NCBI GenBank assembly: GCA_965178525.1
Contig: CBCXVS010000191.1
Location: 1-15,400 of the forward strand
DNA length: 15,400 bases
Reading direction: 5' to 3'
Origin: CBCXVS01 sp965178525
GTDB lineage: Bacteria > Tectomicrobia > Entotheonellia > Entotheonellales > Entotheonellaceae
Positions 1 through 7,010 of the stretch are shown here, one piece after another. Made by a program: the position numbers and the translations under genes. The notes below the pieces were generated by a model. That model was not told where the DNA came from. It searched no databases and saw nothing but the letters and a program-made list of their open reading frames with translations. Each line of letters begins with the position of its first letter. The stretch's first letter is position 1.

Positions 1-27
1 AATGGACTTTTGAATTGGGCTAACCTG

Positions 28-55
28 TTGATCTACTTAACCCTCCGCCTATTCT
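28..55 (+). promoter_or_regulatory. Possible sigma70-type promoter of first molybdoenzyme operon
   Basis: TTGATC at 28-33 is followed after 16 bases by TATTCT at 50-55, which resembles a -35/-10 pair about 85 bases before the start codon at 140. Both boxes deviate from consensus, so this is a weak call. The same TTGAT -35 core recurs at two other candidate promoters in the window. Confidence 0.25.
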
Positions 56-139
56 GCCAGGGGAACTTCGGTTTAGACAACAGATGGCAAGACGACAGAC
101 TGTCCAACACGTAGAGCCTGGAATGGTGGAGGGGAACTT

Positions 140-2422
140 ATGAACGATGCGGACGAAACCTTTGCAGTTCCGGAGGCAGGCCGTCGCGACTTCCTCAAAA
201 CGGTCGGTGGGCTGGGAGCAGTCGGCGCCATGGCTTTCGGAAGTTGGGGGGTATTGGAATTAATGGTGTCGGAGGGGACCGCCGAGACCTGGCACAAGTC
301 GGTATGTCGCTATTGTGGGACCGGCTGTGGCATCCGTGTGGGGCTACGCGATGGTAAAGTAACGGATGTGCGTGGCGATGAAGACGCGCACAATCGAGGT
401 GTGATCTGCGTCAAGGGCTCTATGCTACCGCTATTGCCCTATGCGCCTGGACGTTTGCTCAAGCCGAAAATCCGTCAAGGTGACCGGTTCGTGGAGGCCA
501 CGTGGGATGAGGCCATGTCGTTGGTCGCACGCACCTTCCGCGACACCATTGCCAACCATGGCTCCGATGCAGTGGCGTATTACGGCTCGGGACAGCTCTA
601 CTCGCAGGAATCGTACACCGCCAACAAACTGTTCAAAGCTGGCATCGGGACGAATAACGTGGACGGGAATCCTCGGCTCTGCATGGCGTCCGCAGCGGTA
701 GGCTATGTGCAAACCTTCGGGAAGGATGAGCCCCCAGGGGCATACGAAGATATTGACCACGCGGACTGCTTTTTCCTCATTGGCGCTAATCCATTTGACT
801 GCCATCCACCGCTGTTCGAACGCATTCGGCAACGGCAGCGATCCCACCCGGGGACGCACTTGATCTGCGTGGACCCACGCCGGACCCGGACAGCTGAGCT
901 GAGCGATGTTCACTTGCCCGTCGTCCCGGGGACAGATCTGTTGCTGCTCAACGCCATGGCCCAGGTCATCTGTGAAGATCGGCTGTACGACCGCGATTTC
1001 ATCGCGGAGCACGTGCGCTTCAGCGATGGGAAAGAGACGGTCACCTTCGAACAGTTCCAGCAATTTCTGCAAGACTATCGTCCGGAGCAGGTGGCGGAGC
1101 GTCTCGGCATCTCGGCCTCCGAGATTCGCAACGTGGCCTATCGGTTTGCGCGCTCTAAGGCGACGATGTCGTTATGGACCATGGGGCTCAATCAGCGTGT
1201 ACAGGGCGTGTTTCTGAACAATATGATGAGTGCGTTGCACTTGTTGACCGGCCAGATTTGCCGGCCCGGGGCGACCCCGCTGTCACTGACCGGCCAGGCC
1301 AATGCGTGCGGCGGTGTACGCGATACCGGTTCGCTGGCGCACCTTCTACCTGCCGGACGCGTCGTCACCAAAGCCAAACATCGTCAGGAGATGGAAGCGT
1401 TGTGGCAGGTGCCGACAGGGACTCTTTCCCCGAAACCAGGCCTTGATGCGGTCAACCTGTTTAAGGCTATGGCAGACGATCGGGTCAAAGCTGCGTTGAT
1501 TATGTGCACGAATCCCGCACAATCGCTGCCCAATGTCTCGCCATACCGCGACGCGATGCGCAAGCCGTTTCTGGTCGTGGCGGAGGTCTTTGAAGACAGT
1601 GAAACGGCCAAGCTGGCAGACGTGTTGTTACCGGCCGCTCTATGGATTGAAAAAGAGGGGGTTTTCGGGCAGACCGAACGCCGGTATCAGTTGATCGAGA
1701 AGCTCATCGACCCGCCGGGGGAGGCACGTAGTGACCTGGATATTTTGGTTGATCTGGCCCAGCGACTCGGTCACGGCAATCTCATCAAGGCCCGTACGCC
1801 ACAAGAGGTATGGGACGAATGGCGGGAGGTTTCCGCCAGCAGCATCTACAACTTTAAAGGCATCACCTACGAACGTCTGCGGACAGCACGTGGCCTGCAA
1901 TGGCCGTGCCCAACTGAGGATCATCCCGGCACGGTGCGCCGTTATGTCGGCGGCGATGATCCCTTCGTTAAACCCGGCAAAAAGGTCGAGTTTTACGCTA
2001 AACCGGACCAGAAGGCCGTCGTGTTTCTCCGCCCTTACCTCGCCTCGCCGGAGCAAGCGACGGACGAATTCCCATTATTGTTAACCACGGGGCGCGTTCT
2101 CGAACAGTGGCACACCGCGACCATGACCGGTCGCATCCCGGAACTCGCCAAAGCGGCAGGTCGGGGGCATTTCGAGCTGAACGACCAGGATGCAAGCCGC
2201 TTCGGCATTGCTGACGGTGACCGGGTTGACGTGCGGAGCCGCTATGGCGCCATGACCGGCATGGCGCGCGTGACGCGGGCGCCACGCCAGGGCGTGCTGT
2301 TCGCTTCCTTCTTCGACGCACGATTCCTGGTCAATCAGATCGTCGCCGATACGCTCGATCCGGTCTCCAAGGAACCCGAGTTCAAGGTCACGGCGGTGAC
2401 GGTGCGCAAGGTAGAGGTCTAG
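140..2422 (+). CDS. NapA-family periplasmic molybdopterin oxidoreductase (divergent paralog)
   Basis: This is a 760-aa bis-MGD molybdoenzyme of the periplasmic nitrate reductase family. The N-terminus carries a Tat signal (RRDFLK at residues 15-20, then a hydrophobic stretch). The [4Fe-4S] cysteines are C56, C59, C63 and C90, and the following Lys (CVKG) is the family's electron-relay residue. The likely Mo-ligand Cys is C181 in the RLCMASA motif. Its length is close to that of the monomeric NapA of sulfate reducers (about 755 aa). The start is supported by GGAGGGG at 128-134. It differs from the second NapA of this window near the active site: DEPPGAYED in place of DEPMGCYDD, and GANPFDCHPPLFERI in place of the canonical NMAEMHP type. 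The substrate may therefore be nitrate or another oxyanion. It is two bases upstream of a NapC/NirT-type cytochrome, its likely quinol-side electron donor. No NapD-type chaperone is visible. Confidence 0.85.
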   Translation: MNDADETFAVPEAGRRDFLKTVGGLGAVGAMAFGSWGVLELMVSEGTAETWHKSVCRYCGTGCGIRVGLRDGKVTDVRGDEDAHNRGVICVKGSMLPLLPYAPGRLLKPKIRQGDRFVEATWDEAMSLVARTFRDTIANHGSDAVAYYGSGQLYSQESYTANKLFKAGIGTNNVDGNPRLCMASAAVGYVQTFGKDEPPGAYEDIDHADCFFLIGANPFDCHPPLFERIRQRQRSHPGTHLICVDPRRTRTAELSDVHLPVVPGTDLLLLNAMAQVICEDRLYDRDFIAEHVRFSDGKETVTFEQFQQFLQDYRPEQVAERLGISASEIRNVAYRFARSKATMSLWTMGLNQRVQGVFLNNMMSALHLLTGQICRPGATPLSLTGQANACGGVRDTGSLAHLLPAGRVVTKAKHRQEMEALWQVPTGTLSPKPGLDAVNLFKAMADDRVKAALIMCTNPAQSLPNVSPYRDAMRKPFLVVAEVFEDSETAKLADVLLPAALWIEKEGVFGQTERRYQLIEKLIDPPGEARSDLDILVDLAQRLGHGNLIKARTPQEVWDEWREVSASSIYNFKGITYERLRTARGLQWPCPTEDHPGTVRRYVGGDDPFVKPGKKVEFYAKPDQKAVVFLRPYLASPEQATDEFPLLLTTGRVLEQWHTATMTGRIPELAKAAGRGHFELNDQDASRFGIADGDRVDVRSRYGAMTGMARVTRAPRQGVLFASFFDARFLVNQIVADTLDPVSKEPEFKVTAVTVRKVEV

Positions 2423-2424
2423 AC

Positions 2425-3117
2425 ATGGAAATTCCGGATATTAGAACCATCGTGACCACCCTCGGGGTTTTCTTATCGCTCGCGGGTATCGTCCTATGCT
2501 TGCGGGTGGCGACCGTCAAAGCCGCGACGCTGCAGAGCGGACGGCTCATCCGTCTTGGCGTGGTCACCCTGCCGATTCTTGCTTTCTACAAGCTTCTAGC
2601 CCTGGCAGGTCTGTTTGCCGTACCGGTGGCCACCGTCGGGGTGGCGAATTACCACGTGTTTGACGGGGTAAAAGAGGTGCGAGCGTGTAACACCTGCCAC
2701 GTCATGACGCCTATGGTCACCGACATGCACGACCCGAACAGTACCACGCTTGCCGCGAGGCACTACAACCATAAATGGATCCCCAAACAGCAATGCTTCA
2801 ACTGCCATGCCGATTATGGGATGTCCGGGTCGCTGGAAGCAAAGGGGGATGGCTATCGCCACCTAGCCCGCTACACCTCGGGCCTCTATACGGAACCCAT
2901 CGTTTTTAGAGGTGTTTTTAACAATCACAATTGTTTGACATGCCACGCATCGACCGAGAAATTTGAGACGGTGGCGTCGCACAACACGGTTCGCGTGCGG
3001 CTCGAGGCCAATCGTATGAGTTGCCTAAACTGCCACGGAAAGGCACATCCCAGCCGGGAGCAGAGGACGCCTGGGCATCCCGACTATCTCGCCTTGATGG
3101 GGAAAAATGAACCATGA
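2425..3117 (+). CDS. NapC/NirT-type membrane tetraheme cytochrome c
   Basis: This 230-aa protein has hydrophobic segments at about residues 9-27 and 44-70, then four CxxCH heme motifs: C88 (CNTCH), C124 (CFNCH), C170 (CLTCH) and C200 (CLNCH). The tetraheme pattern after a membrane anchor is that of NapC/NirT/NrfH quinol dehydrogenases, which take electrons from the quinol pool and pass them to periplasmic reductases. Two hydrophobic segments rather than one is slightly unusual; the first could be a signal-like segment and the second the anchor. It starts two bases after the molybdoenzyme stop, so the two are very probably co-transcribed and functionally paired. Its last codons overlap the next small ORF by ATGA. 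The exact subfamily is not decided here. Confidence 0.85.
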   Translation: MEIPDIRTIVTTLGVFLSLAGIVLCLRVATVKAATLQSGRLIRLGVVTLPILAFYKLLALAGLFAVPVATVGVANYHVFDGVKEVRACNTCHVMTPMVTDMHDPNSTTLAARHYNHKWIPKQQCFNCHADYGMSGSLEAKGDGYRHLARYTSGLYTEPIVFRGVFNNHNCLTCHASTEKFETVASHNTVRVRLEANRMSCLNCHGKAHPSREQRTPGHPDYLALMGKNEP

Positions 3118-3299
3118 GACTCACGATGCCGGCTTGTGGGGCAATACTCGCCTTCATCATCTCCCTAATCTTCATCCTCAGCCCGACGCCGTACATGATG
3201 GTGCTATTCGCGTTCTTCGCCCAGCCCCTGTTTATCATCGTTGGCCTGTTGTATTTCCGCCGGGTGTTCCTCGAACTGCGCGGCAGAGACATTTTGTGA
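3114..3299 (+). CDS. Small two-helix membrane protein
   Basis: This 61-aa protein begins with an ATGA overlap with the tetraheme cytochrome, a typical sign of translational coupling. It is almost entirely hydrophobic. Two predicted membrane helices lie at about residues 6-24 and 27-46, joined by a short SPTPY turn, and the tail is charged (RRVFLELRGRD). No cofactor motif is visible apart from one Cys at residue 8. By position it may be an assembly or anchoring subunit for the NapA-like/NapC-like pair. I do not recognise the family. The ORF could be a chance reading frame, but its coupling, codon use and clean topology argue for a real gene. Confidence 0.6.
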   Translation: MRLTMPACGAILAFIISLIFILSPTPYMMVLFAFFAQPLFIIVGLLYFRRVFLELRGRDIL

Positions 3300-3310
3300 C
3301 ACCGAAATCG

Positions 3311-3323
3311 GGGGTCAGACCCC
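3311..3323. repeat. Short palindrome between convergent genes
   Basis: GGGGTC-A-GACCCC is a 6+1+6 palindrome that includes the TGA stop codon (3315-3317 on the complement) of the minus-strand napA and lies 12 bases beyond the stop of the plus-strand operon. It has no T-run. It may be a compact bidirectional hairpin or a scattered repeat unit. Confidence 0.3.
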
Positions 3324-5636
3324 GGATGCACGCTCCACTTTAACCGCACATCTTTTATAATCCGGCTCAGCCGAAATGGGACAATAGGCATCGAGTGTCA
3401 ACGCGTTAATGAGTTTGGCCTCATCAAAAAACGCGACGAAAACCGTTCCCTTCGAGACTTTCCCTTTACTATGGAATTGGTACGGAAGTGTCAATGTACC
3501 TCGGCGCGTGGTGAGTTTCACCGGGTCGCCATCCTGAATCCCAAGGGAACGGGCGTCATCAGGATGCATCTCGACGTAGGCATGAGGCACCGCGCGATGC
3601 AGCGCCGGCAGGCGGCGCGTCATGCTCCCGGTATGCCAGTGTTCCAGCACGCGCCCCGTGGATAACCAAAACGGATATTGCGCATCCGGCATCTCCGGCG
3701 GCGGCTCATACGGGCGCAGCCAGACCACCGCCCGGCCGTCATCCGCTTTGTTCTTGTAGAACTTGATGCCTTCACCGGCTTTTACATACGGATCAGAGTC
3801 CTCCACGTAGCGCCAACGCGTTTCTTTGCCGTTCACGACCGGCCAGCGCAAGCCACGCGTGCCGAGAAGGTCTTCATAGGCCGCGACATCTTTTCCGGCG
3901 CCAAGCGTAAATCGCCGATACTCTTCATACATCTCTTTGACATAGGTCTCTCGGTCATAAGGAAAGAGATGCCCGTATCCCATGCGTTTGGCCACTTCGA
4001 TGATTTGCCAATCATCGGGGAGACAGTTTCCAGGTGGCTCTACCATCTGGCGCCAATGCTGCGTGCGGCGTTCGGAGTTCCCGAACATCCCTTCACGTTC
4101 GATCCACATGGCAGATGGCAAAACGACATCCGCCACCGCCGTAGTCGGCGTCGGATAGACCTCCGACACGACGAGGAAACGATCGTCTTTTAAGGCGCCT
4201 TCCCGGTATCGGTTGAGGTTCGGCATGCTGACAAACGGGTTGGTGACTTGAATCCACATCGCTTTGATATCGCCCCGGTCGAGCGCGCGGAACATCGCCA
4301 CCGTATGGTAACCCGGCTTCGGGTTGATCTTGTCGGCCGGAATTTTCCAGATGCTGGCCGCCAGCTCGCGGTGTTTGGGGTTGGCAACGACCATGTCCGC
4401 CGGCAGCCGGTGCGCAAGTGTGCCCACTTCGCGCACCGTACCGCAGGCGCTGGGCTGTCCCGTCAGGGAAAAGGGGGTGGAGCCCGGCCGGCCAATCTTG
4501 CCCGTGAGCAAATGCAGATTGTGAATGAGATTGTTCATCCAAGTCCCGCGCGTGTGCTGGTTGACGCCCATGCACCAGAGCGATAATACTTGAGTCTGCG
4601 GGTCCCCGTATAGGTCTGCCAGCTGCTCCAGCTGGTCTGGCGGTACGCCGCTGAGTTGGGTCACCCGGTCAGGCGTGTACTGTTCCAACACGAACTTGGC
4701 ATACGCGTCGAATGATATCCGGCTTGCTTCGTCGCGGAAGGCGAAATCGTCTTGCAACCCATAGCCGATGTTTTCTTTGCCTCGCTTAAAGACAACGTGC
4801 TGCTCGATGAAGTCGCGGTCGACCTGCTGGCGCTTGATGAGCAAGTGGGCAATACCGTTGGCGACGGCTAGGTCCGCTTGCGGCGTGAGTTCGACAAACA
4901 AATCGCAGAACGGGGTGGTGGGCGTCTGGCGCGTGGCGATATCGACGATTTTAACATGGGGGCGTTGACGCTTGTTTTCTAAAATTCTGGAGAAGAGCAC
5001 CGGATGCATCTCCGCCATGTTGTTGCCCCAGAGGATGGCCGCGTCACAGAGGTCAAAATCATCATAGCAGCCCATCGGTTCATCCGAGGCGTAAGTCGTC
5101 ATGTAGCCCGTGACCGCCGATGCCATGCACAGACGGGCGTTCGCCTCCAGATTATTGGACCCCATCCCGCCTTTGAACCACTTGAGCGCCGCATAGCCAT
5201 CAGTGATCGTCCACTGTCCGCTGCCGTACATGGCCACGGCGGAGGGGCCGTATCGCTCCAGCGTCTCCTGAAACTTTGAGGCGATGAGCTGCAACGCCTC
5301 ATCCCAACTCGCCTTGACCAGATCACCGCCCCGCCGGATCAAGGGGGTCGTGAGCCGATCTTCACCGTAGAGAATGCCTGGAAGACGGTATCCTTTGATG
5401 CAGAGCAGACCTTGATTGACGGGATTGTGTTCATCGCCAACGACAGCGGCAATTTTCCCATCTTGCACCTGCACTTGTACGCCACAGCCAACGCCGCAGA
5501 AGCGGCACGTGGCTTTTTCCCAACCCGAGTCGGAGGCGACAACTTGGCGTGCCCAGGCGTTCATAGGCGTTAATTGCAGCGGCAGCATGGCTGACGTCGG
5601 AACCAGCTTCAGAACATCACGTCGCGTGATTGTCAT
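3315..5636 (-). CDS. napA: Periplasmic nitrate reductase catalytic subunit NapA
   Basis: This 773-aa bis-MGD molybdoenzyme would reduce nitrate to nitrite in the periplasm. The Tat signal is ITRRDVLKL at residues 3-11, followed by a hydrophobic stretch. The [4Fe-4S] cysteines are C44, C47, C51 and C79, with Lys in CIKG. The Mo-ligand Cys is C170 in RLCMASAV, followed by the classic NapA signatures DEPMGCYDD and GNNMAEMHPVLFSRI. Two ATGs are possible: AAAGGAG (5643-5649) abuts the outer ATG at 5642 but sits six bases from the inner ATG at 5636, so the inner start is preferred. It is convergent with the first NapA-like gene and divergent from a multiheme cytochrome with a NapB-like end. No napD, napF or napGH is visible in the window. 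It is shorter than proteobacterial NapA (about 830 aa) and close to the compact type. The family assignment is firm; nitrate as substrate is inferred from motifs. Confidence 0.87.
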   Translation of the reverse strand: MTITRRDVLKLVPTSAMLPLQLTPMNAWARQVVASDSGWEKATCRFCGVGCGVQVQVQDGKIAAVVGDEHNPVNQGLLCIKGYRLPGILYGEDRLTTPLIRRGGDLVKASWDEALQLIASKFQETLERYGPSAVAMYGSGQWTITDGYAALKWFKGGMGSNNLEANARLCMASAVTGYMTTYASDEPMGCYDDFDLCDAAILWGNNMAEMHPVLFSRILENKRQRPHVKIVDIATRQTPTTPFCDLFVELTPQADLAVANGIAHLLIKRQQVDRDFIEQHVVFKRGKENIGYGLQDDFAFRDEASRISFDAYAKFVLEQYTPDRVTQLSGVPPDQLEQLADLYGDPQTQVLSLWCMGVNQHTRGTWMNNLIHNLHLLTGKIGRPGSTPFSLTGQPSACGTVREVGTLAHRLPADMVVANPKHRELAASIWKIPADKINPKPGYHTVAMFRALDRGDIKAMWIQVTNPFVSMPNLNRYREGALKDDRFLVVSEVYPTPTTAVADVVLPSAMWIEREGMFGNSERRTQHWRQMVEPPGNCLPDDWQIIEVAKRMGYGHLFPYDRETYVKEMYEEYRRFTLGAGKDVAAYEDLLGTRGLRWPVVNGKETRWRYVEDSDPYVKAGEGIKFYKNKADDGRAVVWLRPYEPPPEMPDAQYPFWLSTGRVLEHWHTGSMTRRLPALHRAVPHAYVEMHPDDARSLGIQDGDPVKLTTRRGTLTLPYQFHSKGKVSKGTVFVAFFDEAKLINALTLDAYCPISAEPDYKRCAVKVERASGV

Positions 5637-5642
5637 AGTCAT

Positions 5643-5649
5643 CTCCTTT
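5643..5649 (-). promoter_or_regulatory. Ribosome binding site deciding the napA start
   Basis: On the minus strand this reads AAAGGAG. It directly touches the ATG at 5642 but lies six bases before the ATG at 5636, so translation most likely starts at the second ATG and the protein begins MTITRRD. Confidence 0.6.
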
Positions 5650-5830
5650 GTGCCGCGCTGTACTGGTTTTCGCTATATGCACGTCTACGTCGCAGAACAG
5701 ATGGTACCGCTCCGGTTTGCCGAGCTGCCTGGAGAGCGCCGCCACGAATGCATATTTCTCTCCTGGGCGTTGGCCAACAGTCTACTTGGAACCCTGACGC
5801 AAGACAAGCTCCTCTTGAGAGTCCACACCT

Positions 5831-5859
5831 TTGATCTTAACTGCGGACTCGTATATAAT
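5831..5859 (+). promoter_or_regulatory. Sigma70-type promoter of multiheme cytochrome
   Basis: TTGATC (5831-5836), a 17-base spacer and a perfect TATAAT (5854-5859) form a near-consensus promoter in the divergent intergenic region. A start site near 5866 would give a leader of about 50 bases before the ATG at 5917, which has AAAGGAG at 5905-5911. The -35 contains TTGAT, the half-site bound by FNR/DNR-type regulators, but a matching ATCAA half is absent. Confidence 0.6.
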
Positions 5860-5916
5860 GGCTGACCAATTCTTCGCTCTTGAGGGGCAGAACATGTACG
5901 GGCGAAAGGAGCGCGC

Positions 5917-6759
5917 ATGCAACTCGCACGCTATGCCGTCCCCGGGTGTGCGGTAGTCATCATCGCATTGGCGGCTGGCATGTTTTTTTCCGGTCACGAA
6001 ACGATGTTCATGAACGGGAAGGTGAGCCGAGCGCATGCAACGATCGAGAGTCGCTGCAGCAGTTGCCATCAGCCCTGGTCGGGCGCGCTTGCCGACCGCT
6101 GTGTGGTCTGTCACGAGTCCGTTCTGCGCGGCAAGAATCATGAAAAGGTTGACCAAGGCTGCTCGGGGTGCCATCAAGAGCACCAGGGACGGACACACGT
6201 CCTCGTCCGGCATGAGGTCAGCCAGTGTTAGACTTGCCATCACAAGATTCTCAGCGATATACGTCATTCCAAAGCGGCCGGGCAGCAGTGCCTGCTGTGC
6301 CACGGACAACACGCACCCAACACGCGGGAGGTGCGCCGCTTGGCCTACGCCCCGCCGGCCATTTCACATGAAATCGATAAGAACCGGCCTTGTGTTGACT
6401 GCCACAAAGTGGCGCCAATAAGCCCGATCATGTTACCGCACAAAGAGATGCCGAACTGCCGGCAGTGTCATATTCCGCAGGTCGAGGTGGAACCATTCCG
6501 CACGAACTCGTATAGGGGCATCGCGGCATCCGCGCGGTTGCCGCGCGCCTACAAAGGAGCGCCCCCGGTGGTGCCGCATCGCTTTTTCATGCGAGAGAAC
6601 TGTCTGGCCTGCCACGGGGAAGAGGCGCAACCCGCCATCCTCCGCACGACACATCCCACCCGGGTCAATTGCCGACAATGCCACGTGGGCGTGGATCGAG
6701 TGGTCAAATTGTTTCGCAGGAATCTTCTGACGCGTGATCCCGTTGCCGTGGAACGCTGA
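5917..6759 (+). pseudogene. Nine-heme cytochrome c with NapB-like end, interrupted by in-frame TAG
   Basis: One continuous frame of 280 sense-length codons encodes a membrane-anchored multiheme cytochrome, but codon 105 is TAG (6229-6231). Intact motifs before the stop are CSSCH (47), CVVCH (62) and CSGCH (82). The stop falls inside the fourth, C-stop-TCH (104-108), where CAG (Gln) would restore CQTCH. After it come CLLCH (125), CVDCH (159), CRQCH (181), CLACH (229) and CRQCH (252). Residues 5-22 are a signal/anchor helix and AAAGGAG precedes the ATG by five bases. The last part, with APPVVPH before CLACH and a final CxxCH after a TTHPT stretch, resembles the diheme NapB subunit, which feeds electrons to NapA, and napA is the divergent neighbour. 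If the stop is real, the product is a 104-aa fragment with three hemes. A GTG at 6331 could start a C-terminal piece but has no clear binding site. Confidence 0.75.
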
Positions 6760-6795
6760 GGAGTCAACTTAAGAATATCTGATAGAAGATACCTC

Positions 6796-6823
6796 TTGAT
6801 ACCTATCCGTAAATCCGTATACT
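6796..6823 (+). promoter_or_regulatory. Candidate promoter of flavoprotein operon
   Basis: TTGATA (6796-6801), a 16-base spacer and TATACT (6818-6823) make a reasonable sigma70-type promoter in the 247-base gap after the multiheme cytochrome. It would drive the small ORF and the large flavoprotein beginning at 7007. Apart from this and the small ORF I see nothing else in the gap. Confidence 0.4.
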
Positions 6824-6878
6824 CAGCAACTGTCGAGGGTCATGAGGGATGCACCTTGTGTGAGCCGCATTCCTTGTC

Positions 6879-7010
6879 ATGCTCTCTCGTTCAATACTTG
6901 AGCTGCATATGGCAGAAAATCCGGGAATTACCTTACCAATGCCAATCCAAGTTGATCACGATGAGCATATGTTGCCGGTCCAAGCCGAGGGCGAGGAAGC
7001 TGACCGATGA
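6879..7010 (+). CDS. Possible small acidic ORF coupled to flavoprotein
   Basis: A 43-codon ORF runs from ATG 6879 (or 33 codons from ATG 6909) and ends in TGA at 7008-7010, overlapping the ATG of the next gene at 7007 as ATGA. From 6909 it reads MAENPGITLPMPIQ and onward, rich in acidic and His residues, with no membrane segment. No convincing ribosome binding site precedes either start. The stop-start overlap is the main support. It might be a coupling leader peptide, or a remnant of the N-terminus of the following protein, whose Rossmann-type glycine motif appears to be missing. No family is recognised. Confidence 0.3.
   Translation: MLSRSILELHMAENPGITLPMPIQVDHDEHMLPVQAEGEEADR

Noticed and set aside
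431..1072. 213-codon open frame on the minus strand inside the first molybdoenzyme
   Set aside because: It is fully antisense to a clear NapA-family gene, its composition looks like a shadow frame, and no family motif is visible.
5782..6312. 176-codon minus-strand frame across the divergent promoter and the multiheme cytochrome
   Set aside because: It is antisense to conserved heme motifs and covers a near-consensus promoter; no recognisable protein features.
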